From contig MEXZ01000051.1 in NCBI GenBank assembly GCA_001773855.1, positions 16,338 to 30,572 of the forward strand: a DNA stretch of 14,235 nucleotides, in the 5' to 3' direction. Positions within the stretch are counted from its first letter, which is position 1; every line of letters begins with the position of its first letter. This document shows, in pieces, positions 6,883-13,805 of this stretch. The position numbers and the translations under genes were made by a program. Below the pieces are notes generated by a model. The model saw nothing but the letters and a program-made list of their open reading frames with translations. It ran no database searches and was not told the DNA's origin. The stretch is from Candidatus Aminicenantes bacterium RBG_13_64_14. Its GTDB lineage: Bacteria; Acidobacteriota; Aminicenantia; Aminicenantales; Saccharicenantaceae.

Positions 6883-9579
6883 CTATTTTCTTGTCCAGGC
6901 CGGGAAGAGCTTGAGCGTCTCGACGGCGTGATGGCCGACCGGCAGGACGAGCCGGCCCTTGAGCGGCTTCAGCAAAACGCCTTCTTCTTCGATGAGGTTC
7001 GTCCGCTCCGCTCTTTTCACCGGGGCAAATAACTCGACCACCGCCTCCGTGTCCTTCCCTTCGATGTCATAGACCCGGAGGATGACGGTGTCGTCGTTTT
7101 CCGCTTTCTTCATGGTCGAGAGGATGGTGTTCGGCGCGGTAACGGGAAGAAAGCTCTCGACCTCCGGCAGGGATGCCCCCGGCCCAGCGGCCGGGTTGCC
7201 GACGACAATGAGGGGGCTGCCGGCGGCGATGCCTGCCCGGTAGCCGTTTCGCCATCCGGCGGCGTGGCTGGTCACGGAGAATCGATAGTGATGGTCGCCT
7301 TCCTGAAGGTACCAGTTCCCCTCGCCGTGACAGCTCCGCCGCGAGGCGAGCAGGATGGGCTGGAGAATGGGGTAGGGGACGGGCGCGTCCGTCGGATCTT
7401 TGTAGTCGTTGACGGCGACGCTCGTCGTCAGGGTGACGCCGAAATTCTCGTCGCCCGCGCAAAGGAAATTCTGGACCTCCCGCGGCCGGATGTCGGAGAG
7501 GAGCTCGTCGTAGACGAGGTTCCCGTAGGCCGGTCCTCCGGTGCCTTTGGCCTCGCCCGAGCCGACTTCGAGTACGCCGAGCGGGACCTCGTAGGCGACC
7601 CGGCCGTTCGGCGCGGCAACGGGGAGCGCGAGACGGAATTCCCGGTAGGGCTCCCCGTCCCAGCCGAGCAGCGAAACCTCGCAGTCGATCTTCTTGACAC
7701 TGTTATAGACGATGAGCCTTTCGCGGACCGTGCAGTTGCGGAGCGGTTGTTCGAGGAGGTATACGGACTTGAGCGGGCCCGACTCCCCATCGACGAGGTG
7801 CCAGCGGGGCCGGTGGAGGCTCGTCTTGTCGAAGCCCTCCATCGTCGGCTGCTGGACCCGCCCGAATTCGCCGGCGCCGTTGCCCACGGATCGCATGGTA
7901 AAGACCTCGAACCCCAGGAATTTTCCCGTGTCGAGGACGTCGCGTCCGAGCTCCTTGTCGTAGAGACGCTTGACCCCGCCCGGGGCCAGTTCTATCCTGT
8001 AAAAGTCGTTTTCCAGGATTTCGTCTCCTGCCGCCGGCGCGGGTTTTTCAGGAGACGGCTTGGCCCCTTCGACGAGGTAGAAGGTCTTGTAGCCCAGGGC
8101 GGGGATGTCCCGGGCGATGAACTCGATGAGTACTGTGCCGGGCAAGGATGGGTTCCCCGACGGGAGCCGCTGATAGGGGACATCCGCGCCCGCCGCGTCG
8201 ACGAGGCGAAATGCGGCGTTCCGCGGCGTGACGACTGTCGTCACCGGGTCCGTCCTCGGCCAGGAGAGCGAGTTGAAAACGATGAGGGGCGCGCCCTTTT
8301 CTGGCCGGGTCTTGACCCGCGTCGCGATCCCGGCCAGGGCGCCGTAGAGGACCTCGCGGCCTTCGTCCCGGGCGAACTCGTATTTCTTGCGGAAGAGCCT
8401 GTCGGTGATCTGGCCCTCTTTCCCGCCCCAGCCGTGGTCGGGGTAGATCGCGGCCATCCAGGCGGCCTCGAGTCGGCCCGCCGGATAGCCGGCGAAACTG
8501 CCGTCGAGGAGGGCCCGAACCGTGCTGAAGGCTTCGGCGGCGGGGAGGAGCCGGCTGGCTTCCCGCTCGGCCGAGATCGCAGAGTGGTGGGTCGGTCCGT
8601 GGATGTAAGGCCAGAGGCCCGGCCTCTCGCCCACGATCGTCTCGAGCTTGGCCGTTTTAGCGTCGATCGCTTCGAAAAAGCGCCGGGCCGTGGAGTACTG
8701 CATGACAGCCGCTTGCGGCCCCTTCTGGGCCGCGGTACCGTTCCAGTGGCGGATGAGGCCGCCGAAATCGGTCGGCTGGGAGAAATCGACGGAGTTGAGC
8801 AGGGGATACTCGGGCGGCAGGCCGCGCGCCGCGTAATAGCCCGACCATTTCGTGAGCTTTTCGAGGATCGCCTTGGCCCCTTCGGCCGGCGGGGCGTTGA
8901 GGGTGGCGGCGGCGTTCCCGTAGTGGCCGGGCGAGTAGGCCAGGACGGACGTCCCGTCGGGGCTTGCCCAGCGGTAGAAGCCCTCGTGATAGCGACTCAT
9001 CACCAGGTAGGGGATGCCGGCCTTGGCCAGGATCTGGGGCATTTGGGCCGCCCGACCAGGGACGTCGGGGTTGAAATAGACGCGGGCGTCGGCGCCGGGA
9101 AAATTTCGCTTGATCCAAAGGCGGCCGAAATAGGCCTGGCGGATGAGCTGTTCGCCGGAATAGAGCGATTCGTAGGGCTGGTTGAACGTGGCGCCCCATT
9201 CCAACCGGCCCTCCCGGGTCAGGCGGGCGATCTCCTCGGCGCGCTCCGGGTGGCGCTCGATGTATTCCATGAGGTTGAGCATGTTCTCCATGGTGAACGA
9301 GTAGGCCGGGTCCTTGGCCATCATGGCCAGCGCCGGGGTGATGCAGTTCGTGTCGCGGAAAACGATACATTTCTCGGGCGAGTCCATCCAGGCGATGTCC
9401 TGATGGCTCGACGAGATGATGTGGAGACTTCCCGGCGCCGCGGCCGGGCTCTTCGGGGGGGCGTTGTTCTGGGTTTTCACGGGGTCCTCCACTGCCCCTC
9501 CCGGCACGGCCGCCGCGAAGAGCGACGCCGAGAGGGCCAGAAAAGCGATAAGGGCGGTTTTTCCGAGAAGTCGCTTCAT
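6883..9579 (-). CDS. Glycoside hydrolase family 38 alpha-mannosidase, exported
   Basis: Zinc-dependent retaining alpha-mannosidase, 898 aa. A signal peptide covers about residues 1-25 (MKRLLGKTALIAFLALSAS, then FAAAVPGG), so it acts outside the cytoplasm. In the N-terminal catalytic domain, SSSHQDIAWMD supplies H59 and D61 (zinc ligands by family knowledge), FNPDVPG supplies D172 (expected nucleophile) and YPDHGWGGKEG supplies H382 (expected fourth ligand). The motif HGPTHHSAI also fits the active site. From about residue 430, LIVFNSLSWPRTDPV starts the beta-sandwich half normal for GH38. Three ATGs follow GGGAGGAA: 9579, 9582 and 9585. I chose 9579 because it lies 8 nt from the site and gives the usual MK signal start; 9582 is as plausible. 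It is the last gene of a minus-strand operon, 49 nt after the sugar-binding lipoprotein. Exact linkage specificity is unknown. Confidence 0.9.
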   Translation of the reverse strand: MKRLLGKTALIAFLALSASLFAAAVPGGAVEDPVKTQNNAPPKSPAAAPGSLHIISSSHQDIAWMDSPEKCIVFRDTNCITPALAMMAKDPAYSFTMENMLNLMEYIERHPERAEEIARLTREGRLEWGATFNQPYESLYSGEQLIRQAYFGRLWIKRNFPGADARVYFNPDVPGRAAQMPQILAKAGIPYLVMSRYHEGFYRWASPDGTSVLAYSPGHYGNAAATLNAPPAEGAKAILEKLTKWSGYYAARGLPPEYPLLNSVDFSQPTDFGGLIRHWNGTAAQKGPQAAVMQYSTARRFFEAIDAKTAKLETIVGERPGLWPYIHGPTHHSAISAEREASRLLPAAEAFSTVRALLDGSFAGYPAGRLEAAWMAAIYPDHGWGGKEGQITDRLFRKKYEFARDEGREVLYGALAGIATRVKTRPEKGAPLIVFNSLSWPRTDPVTTVVTPRNAAFRLVDAAGADVPYQRLPSGNPSLPGTVLIEFIARDIPALGYKTFYLVEGAKPSPEKPAPAAGDEILENDFYRIELAPGGVKRLYDKELGRDVLDTGKFLGFEVFTMRSVGNGAGEFGRVQQPTMEGFDKTSLHRPRWHLVDGESGPLKSVYLLEQPLRNCTVRERLIVYNSVKKIDCEVSLLGWDGEPYREFRLALPVAAPNGRVAYEVPLGVLEVGSGEAKGTGGPAYGNLVYDELLSDIRPREVQNFLCAGDENFGVTLTTSVAVNDYKDPTDAPVPYPILQPILLASRRSCHGEGNWYLQEGDHHYRFSVTSHAAGWRNGYRAGIAAGSPLIVVGNPAAGPGASLPEVESFLPVTAPNTILSTMKKAENDDTVILRVYDIEGKDTEAVVELFAPVKRAERTNLIEEEGVLLKPLKGRLVLPVGHHAVETLKLFPAWTRK

Positions 9580-9628
9580 CATCATTTCCTCCCGTTTTTC
9601 CTGCAAGATGAGCCGGCCGGCCGCGACT

Positions 9629-10624
9629 TTAGTCCTTGAGAATGGAGAGGTCGGGCCGGAGAAGCCGCCGGACCGTCGGCTCGTTCATGTTATCCGGGGT
9701 GGCCAGGACGAGCGCTGTGGCCACCGTTTTCTTGTAGGGCACGCCGCGCAGATGGGCGACGGCAGTTTTCAGGCTTAGGTAGCCCATGGCGAAGGGGTCT
9801 TGGAGGACGAGCCCGCGGATCTCCCCCTTTTTCAGCGCTTCGATGAGCTTGGTCGAGGCGTCGAAACCGATGTGGATGACTTTTCCGGCCAGGCCGCGGT
9901 CCTGCAGGGCCCGGAGTGCGCCGAACGTCGTCGATTCGTTCGGCGTGAAGACCGCATCGACCCCGGTGAACCGGGAGAGAAGGTTCTCCATGGTCTGGTA
10001 GGCCATTTCCGTGGATGTTCCCGCGTACTGGCTGTCGGAGAGGACCGTAATCGCCGGGAACTCCGCCCGCAATGTGAGGAGGAACCCCTCCTCCCGCTTC
10101 GTTGTGCCCTCGACGCCCACCTTGAGCCGCATGATGATGAGCCGCCCCCGGCCTTCCATCAGCCGTCCCATGGCCCGGGCGGCCAGGACGCCTCCCTGAA
10201 AATTATCGGTCGAGATGAAGGCGACGTGCTCTTCGCCTTGAAGGGCCGAGTTGAAGACGATCGTCGGGATTCCGGCCCTGAGGGCGTCAGTCACGGGGCG
10301 GACGAGGGCCCGGTCGTCGAGCGGAGAGAGGACGAGGGCGTCGACGCCGGCGCCGGAGAGGGTTTCGACCACCTGGACCTGCTCGTTGCGGTCGTCCTCT
10401 TTGAGCGGGCCCTTCCAGATGATGTCGACGCCGAGCTCGCGAGCCGCCGTCAGCGCTCCGGCGTGGACCGACTTCCAGAATTCGTGGGTCGTACCCATGG
10501 GGATGACGGCGATCTTCAACGGGCCCCGTTCTGCCCCCCGGCCCTCACCAGGGGCCCGGCAAGCGACGCATCCGATGAGGGCGAGGATCAACGCGGAGAG
10601 GAGAAGGCGGCTTGGCCCGGCCAT
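9629..10624 (-). CDS. Sugar-binding periplasmic protein, LacI/ribose-binding fold, lipoprotein
   Basis: Solute-binding protein of the type I fold (peripla_BP_4/RbsB-like), 331 aa, expected to bind a sugar outside the inner membrane. The signal peptide ends in a lipobox, LIGC, with C19 as the lipid anchor; a second Cys is at 22. Next comes the typical first strand, KIAVIPMGTTHEFWKSV, then ALVLSPLDDRAL, GIPTIVFNSAL, FISTDNFQGG, the hinge region DAVFTPNESTTFGAL and HIGFDASTKLIEALKKGEI. No helix-turn-helix is present, so it is not a LacI regulator. No ABC permease or ATPase for sugars is encoded nearby. The ATG at 10622-10624 lies 7 nt after the stop of the upstream gene and lacks a clear ribosome binding site, so translation is probably coupled. 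A TTG at 10648 is a less likely start. Confidence 0.87.
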   Translation of the reverse strand: MAGPSRLLLSALILALIGCVACRAPGEGRGAERGPLKIAVIPMGTTHEFWKSVHAGALTAARELGVDIIWKGPLKEDDRNEQVQVVETLSGAGVDALVLSPLDDRALVRPVTDALRAGIPTIVFNSALQGEEHVAFISTDNFQGGVLAARAMGRLMEGRGRLIIMRLKVGVEGTTKREEGFLLTLRAEFPAITVLSDSQYAGTSTEMAYQTMENLLSRFTGVDAVFTPNESTTFGALRALQDRGLAGKVIHIGFDASTKLIEALKKGEIRGLVLQDPFAMGYLSLKTAVAHLRGVPYKKTVATALVLATPDNMNEPTVRRLLRPDLSILKD

Positions 10625-10631
10625 CGCGGTA

Positions 10632-11189
10632 CTATTTGATCTCGACAAGTTCTTTGTCGAGGTCGAGGGGCGGCTTGGCCCGGAAATATTCGCTCGTCTC
10701 CCAGAGCGTCATGGCCCGCGTGCCGATGCGGCCGTACCGGCCCCGGGCGTATTTGTAGCGGAAAACGACCGACATGGCGCCGCCCTGCATCCAATAGGTC
10801 TCGAGCTTGGGATAGCCGTCGTCGGATTCCCGGGCGATGAAGACGATGGTGCCGACGACGATCCCTCGGGTAGGGCCTGTCGCTGGGTCGTAGACGAGCC
10901 ACTGGGGACCGCCGGCGGCCGAGGGAACGCCGCAGAGGACGAATTTCTCCTCTTTTCCGTTGCCGTCGAGGTCGACGGCAACGGACCTCAACGGGCTGCC
11001 GTCGTCCTTTTCGAATTCCTTGCGGATCTCCGGAGGCAGCGTGTCGTCCGGTTGGGCGGAGCGGACGGTGAAGAATGTTTTCAGGGACGAAGGGGCGGCG
11101 GGCTCGGGAACCTGTCCGGCGGAGGGAAGGTCCGTTGCGAGAAAAGAGAAGAAAGCCAGGATCAGCAGGAGCCGCGTTTTCCTCGTCAT
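10632..11189 (-). CDS. Secreted or periplasmic protein of unknown function (185 aa)
   Basis: I do not recognise a named family. The first about 25 residues form a signal peptide (MTRKTRLLLILAFFSFLAT, then DLPSAGQ). The mature part contains SVAVDLDGNGKEEKFVLCG, a D-x-D-G-N-G pattern seen in calcium-binding FG-GAP/VCBS and EF-hand-like loops. It is followed by a Tyr- and Trp-rich beta region (PQWLVYDPATG, KLETYWMQGGAMSVVF) and ends without a membrane helix. It is the first gene of a minus-strand operon with the sugar-binding lipoprotein (7-nt gap) and the GH38 mannosidase, so a role with extracytoplasmic glycans is possible, but nothing in the protein proves it. The ATG at 11187-11189 is chosen because it begins the signal peptide. 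There is no ribosome binding site, and the promoter lies so close that the mRNA may be leaderless. Confidence 0.75.
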   Translation of the reverse strand: MTRKTRLLLILAFFSFLATDLPSAGQVPEPAAPSSLKTFFTVRSAQPDDTLPPEIRKEFEKDDGSPLRSVAVDLDGNGKEEKFVLCGVPSAAGGPQWLVYDPATGPTRGIVVGTIVFIARESDDGYPKLETYWMQGGAMSVVFRYKYARGRYGRIGTRAMTLWETSEYFRAKPPLDLDKELVEIK

Positions 11190-11197
11190 CGACAGGA

Positions 11198-11225
11198 AGT
11201 ATAATCCCCGGTCCGGAAAAGTCAA
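11198..11225 (-). promoter_or_regulatory. Promoter of the GH38 operon, probably giving a leaderless transcript
   Basis: On the minus strand: TTGACT (11220-11225), a 16-bp spacer and TATACT (11198-11203), each 5/6 to consensus. The start point, 6-8 bases after the -10 box, falls at about 11190-11192, while the ATG begins at 11189. A second -35-like TTGACG (11228-11233) lies 8 bp upstream in the direct repeat GTCAATTC-GTCAATTT. Confidence 0.65.
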
Positions 11226-11253
11226 TTCGTCAATTTCCCGGCCGGCGCCCAGG

Positions 11254-11281
11254 TTGACTTTCCCCGCCCAATCGATACAAT
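11254..11281 (+). promoter_or_regulatory. Promoter of the aldo/keto reductase gene
   Basis: TTGACT (11254-11259), a 16-bp spacer and TACAAT (11276-11281), each 5/6 to consensus. Transcription should start near 11288, giving a leader of about 89 nt with alternative hairpins. It is back to back with the minus-strand promoter at 11198-11225, with 28 bp between the two -35 boxes. Confidence 0.6.
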
Positions 11282-11306
11282 GGATATCCGTTCTCTTGAC
11301 ATTCTA

Positions 11307-11338
11307 GAAACTCCATGGTTCCCGGGGAGTTTCCCCGG
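11307..11338 (+). promoter_or_regulatory. Two mutually exclusive hairpins in the aldo/keto reductase mRNA leader
   Basis: GAAACTCC (11307-11314) pairs with GGAGTTTC (11326-11333) around an 11-nt loop. CCGGGGA (11322-11328) pairs with TCCCCGG (11332-11338) around a GTT loop. The two stems share 11326-11328 and 11332-11333, so only one can form at a time. The second stem ends 33 nt before the ribosome binding site and no T-run follows. Confidence 0.4.
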
Positions 11339-11376
11339 CGAGCCGGAGGAAGAAACATTTCTCAGAAGGAGGAACC

Positions 11377-12618
11377 ATGGCCGGAAATACGAACGAAGTC
11401 AAGAGGAGAACATTCCTCAAGAAAGGACTGACGGGATTGGCGGCGGTCGGGGCCATCCCAGGCGCGGTCAAGGCCGCTGCCCTAGCCTCGGCGGACTCCG
11501 GCCGGGCCGGTGTGGGCGAGACGCAGGCCCAAACGAAGCCGATCGTCAGGACCCTGGGCAAGACGGGCCTCAAGATCCCCGTCGTCAGCATGGGCGTCAT
11601 GAACGCCGACAATCCCGCGGTCGTCCAGGCCGCCCTTGACTCCGGCATCTTCATGCTCGACACGGCCCACGGCTACCAGCGCGGCCGGAACGAGCAGATG
11701 ATCGGTCAGGTCATCAAAGGCAGGCCTCGCGACTCCTACATGATCGCGACCAAGGTCCCCGGACCCGGCCGGGACCGGTCCATGCAGGGGCTGGAGGGCG
11801 AGGCCCTTCAGAAGAGCTTTTTGGAAAAGGTCGACCTCAGTCTCGAGCGGCTCGGGCTCGACCATGTCGAGATCCTCTACCTCCATAACAATACGACTAA
11901 AGAAGACGTGCAGAACCCGGCCATGATCGAAGCCCTGCAGAAAGCCAAGAAGTCGGGCAAGGCCCGGTTCATCGGCATAACGACCCACTCCAATGAGCCC
12001 GCCGTCATCCGGGCCACGATCGAAGCCAAGGCCTACGATGTCGTCCTGACGGCCTACAACTTCCGTCAAGACTACCGTGATGAATTACGCAAGGCCGTCG
12101 CCGAGGCGGCCGCGGCCGGGATCGGCATCGTGGCTATGAAAACCCAGGCCGGCGCTTACTGGGACAAGGAGAAGCAGCAACCCATCAACATGCGGGCCGC
12201 CCTCAAGTGGGTCCTCAACGACCCGAACGTCACGACGGCCATCCCGGGCTTCACCACTTTCGATCAGATCAAAGAGGACCTGACGGTCATGACCGACCTG
12301 AAGCTCACTCCGGCGGATCTGAAGGACCTCCGGCTCGGCGAGCAGGTCGCCGGCCTCTACTGCCAGCAGTGCGGCCAGTGCGTTTCCGGCTGCCCGAAAA
12401 GCCTGCCCATCCCGGACCTGATGAGAAGCTACATGTACGCTTACGGATACAGGAACCTCCAGGCCGCCCATGAGCTCGTCGGATCCCTCGAAGTCCCCGA
12501 AAACCCTTGCGGCTCCTGCGCCTCTTGCTCGGCCGTCTGCGTCAAGGGCTTTGACATCGCCGACAGGGTCAGGGACATCGCCCGCCTGAGGGCTGTCCCC
12601 GGCGATTTCTTCGCCTAA
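11377..12618 (+). CDS. Aldo/keto reductase with C-terminal 2x[4Fe-4S] domain, Tat-exported
   Basis: NAD(P)H-type aldo/keto reductase barrel fused to a ferredoxin-like tail, 413 aa. The Tat signal is RRTFLKKGLTGLAAVGAIPG (10-29), so the folded, cofactor-loaded enzyme should be exported. The barrel spans about residues 55-320. The family tetrad is visible as D95 and Y100 (LDTAHGY), K126 (ATKVPGP) and H170 (LYLHNN). The tail has C329, C332, C335 and C339-P, then C378, C381, C384 and C388, enough for two [4Fe-4S] clusters. This suggests electron transfer with an extracytoplasmic partner rather than simple NADPH-dependent aldehyde reduction. Start: AGAAGGAGGAACC precedes the ATG. It has its own promoter (11254-11281) and a strong terminator, so it is probably a single-gene transcript. 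The substrate is unknown; sugar or quinone-type carbonyls are possible. Confidence 0.92.
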   Translation: MAGNTNEVKRRTFLKKGLTGLAAVGAIPGAVKAAALASADSGRAGVGETQAQTKPIVRTLGKTGLKIPVVSMGVMNADNPAVVQAALDSGIFMLDTAHGYQRGRNEQMIGQVIKGRPRDSYMIATKVPGPGRDRSMQGLEGEALQKSFLEKVDLSLERLGLDHVEILYLHNNTTKEDVQNPAMIEALQKAKKSGKARFIGITTHSNEPAVIRATIEAKAYDVVLTAYNFRQDYRDELRKAVAEAAAAGIGIVAMKTQAGAYWDKEKQQPINMRAALKWVLNDPNVTTAIPGFTTFDQIKEDLTVMTDLKLTPADLKDLRLGEQVAGLYCQQCGQCVSGCPKSLPIPDLMRSYMYAYGYRNLQAAHELVGSLEVPENPCGSCASCSAVCVKGFDIADRVRDIARLRAVPGDFFA

Positions 12619-12644
12619 GCCGCGTTTTATCGGAATTCCCCCAA

Positions 12645-12675
12645 CCCCCGCACGCCTCCGGCGGCGGGGGTTTTT
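12645..12675 (+). terminator. Rho-independent terminator of the aldo/keto reductase gene
   Basis: CCCCCGC (12645-12651) pairs with GCGGGGG (12664-12670). Inside, CGCC (12653-12656) pairs with GGCG (12660-12663) around a TCC loop, making an 11-bp stem with one bulged A. TTTTT follows directly at 12671-12675. It lies 27 nt after the stop codon. Confidence 0.9.
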
Positions 12676-12691
12676 ATGGCTAAAAAATCAC

Positions 12692-12720
12692 TTGACAACA
12701 TGATATCATATTAATATTAT
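12692..12720 (+). promoter_or_regulatory. Near-consensus promoter of the SPFH operon
   Basis: TTGACA (12692-12697), a 17-bp spacer and TATTAT (12715-12720), 6/6 and 5/6 to consensus. A TATAAT also occurs 3 bp further on (12718-12723). The region 12680-12723 is strongly AT-rich in an otherwise GC-rich window. Transcription should start near 12727, about 16 nt before the SPFH ATG. Confidence 0.8.
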
Positions 12721-12730
12721 AATGCTAGCA
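12701..12730. promoter_or_regulatory. Operator candidate: three 8-bp palindromes spaced exactly 11 bp
   Basis: TGATATCA (12701-12708), TAATATTA (12712-12719) and TGCTAGCA (12723-12730) are each perfect palindromes. Their centres are 11 bp apart, so they lie on one face of the helix, with shared form T-R-M-TA-K-Y-A. They cover the promoter spacer, the -10 box and the expected transcription start, so a protein bound here would block RNA polymerase. The 56-aa ribbon-helix-helix protein of the same operon is the likely binder. Confidence 0.65.
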
Positions 12731-12742
12731 CAGGAGGCTGAC

Positions 12743-13621
12743 ATGAAAGACATCCAGGAAAAGAACGTCTTCAACACGAACGGCTGGGTCATGGTCCTCG
12801 TCGACCTCGGGGTCATCGTCTTCTGCGGCCAGTACATCATCCGCCACGCCACGCGGGCGGGCGTAACGGCCGGCATGATCCTCTCCGTTCTGGGGTTGAT
12901 CCTCGCCTTCATGACCTTCGGCGGGTTCTTTCTCATCCACCCCAACGAATCCAAGGTCTTTACCTTCCTCGGAAAATATGTCGGCAGCGCCCTGACGGCC
13001 GGCTTCCACTGGACCAACCCCTTCGCCGTCAAGAAGAAGGTGACCCTGCGCATCTTCAACTTCAACAGCGAGACGCTCAAGGTCAACGACGCCCTCGGCA
13101 ACCCGATCGAGATCGCGGCCGTCGTCGTCTGGCACGTCGTCGACTCGGCCAAGGCCCTGTTCAATGTCGACAGCTACCAACACTTCGTGGCCATCCAGAG
13201 CGAGACGGCCATCCGCCAGCTGGCCACCCATTACCCCTACGATGCCCACGACAAGGGCACGGAATCCCTCCGGGCCAATCCCGACGAGATCGCCGGGAAG
13301 CTCAAGGACCAGGTCCAGAACCGCCTCGAAGTGGCCGGCCTCTACGTCGTCGAAGCCCGCCTGTCCCACTTGGCCTATGCCCCGGAGATCGCCCAGGCCA
13401 TGCTCCGCCGCCAGCAGGCCGAAGCCATCATCGCCGCCCGCCGCCAGATCGTCGATGGCGCCATCGGCATGGTCGAGATGGCCCTCACGAGCCTCGAAGC
13501 CCAGGGCGTCGTCCATCTCGACGAGGAGAGGAAGGCGGCCATGGTCAACAACCTCCTCGTGGCTCTGGTCTCCGAATCGGAAATGCATCCCATCATCAAT
13601 ACGGGAACACTCCACACCTGA
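12743..13621 (+). CDS. SPFH/band-7 domain membrane protein
   Basis: Membrane-anchored stomatin/prohibitin/flotillin-type protein, 292 aa; such proteins form oligomeric scaffolds in the inner membrane. Two N-terminal hydrophobic helices are at about residues 15-33 ([19 protein letters not shown]) and 42-64. The SPFH domain follows from about 65 to 215, with [18 protein letters not shown], the GFHWTNPF turn, [20 protein letters not shown] and [18 protein letters not shown] helical region ending about 255 carries [20 protein letters not shown], the usual A/E/R-rich oligomerisation helix, and a tail reaches VSESEMHP. The ATG at 12743 has AGGAGG (12732-12737) 5 nt upstream; an in-frame ATG at 12722 lies before the predicted mRNA start. 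It heads an operon with the RHH protein and a membrane microprotein and is probably under operator control at 12701-12730. Confidence 0.92.
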   Translation: MKDIQEKNVFNTNGWVMVLVDLGVIVFCGQYIIRHATRAGVTAGMILSVLGLILAFMTFGGFFLIHPNESKVFTFLGKYVGSALTAGFHWTNPFAVKKKVTLRIFNFNSETLKVNDALGNPIEIAAVVVWHVVDSAKALFNVDSYQHFVAIQSETAIRQLATHYPYDAHDKGTESLRANPDEIAGKLKDQVQNRLEVAGLYVVEARLSHLAYAPEIAQAMLRRQQAEAIIAARRQIVDGAIGMVEMALTSLEAQGVVHLDEERKAAMVNNLLVALVSESEMHPIINTGTLHT

Positions 13622-13634
13622 TGGAAAGTGAGTC

Positions 13635-13805
13635 GTGAGTGGAAAGAAAAAGTTCCTTCTGAGGCTCGACGCCGCCCTCTACGACGCCCTGGAAAAATGG
13701 GCGGCCGACGAGTTGAGGAGCATCAACGCCCAGATGGAATATGTCCTCAAGGAGGCGGTCCGCAAGGCCGGCCGCCTCCGCCGGGGACAGGAGGACAGAA
13801 AATGA
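13635..13805 (+). CDS. Ribbon-helix-helix DNA-binding protein, Arc-like (56 aa)
   Basis: Small dimeric DNA-binding protein, probably the repressor of its own operon. Residues 4-11 (KKKFLLRL) form the DNA-contacting beta-strand, about 13-27 helix A ([15 protein letters not shown]), and about 31-45 helix B after the RSIN turn, with the conserved pattern [18 protein letters not shown] basic tail ends the protein. GTG is the start: an in-frame TGA lies just upstream at 13629-13631, and no ATG is available before the strand. The upstream site is weak (GGAAAG), which fits coupling to the SPFH gene, 13 nt before. Its stop overlaps the start of the next gene (ATGA). RHH proteins bind short palindromes in phased rows, and three such sites lie in the operon promoter. 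Autoregulation is an inference. Confidence 0.85.
   Translation: MSGKKKFLLRLDAALYDALEKWAADELRSINAQMEYVLKEAVRKAGRLRRGQEDRK

Noticed and set aside
7264..9639. A 791-codon open frame on the plus strand
   Set aside because: Antisense to the GH38 gene, which shows a signal peptide and conserved active-site motifs. The plus frame is a charged, repetitive shadow with no ribosome site.
11322..11338. Hairpin as a terminator before the reductase gene
   Set aside because: No T-run follows, and it lies between the reductase's own promoter and its start codon, so it is better seen as leader structure.
12722..12742. Earlier in-frame ATG for the SPFH gene
   Set aside because: It lies before the predicted transcription start and inside the operator palindromes, whereas ATG 12743 has AGGAGG at ideal spacing.
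12725..13615. A 296-codon open frame on the minus strand
   Set aside because: Shadow of the SPFH gene, again very acidic, while the plus strand has promoter, ribosome site and domain.
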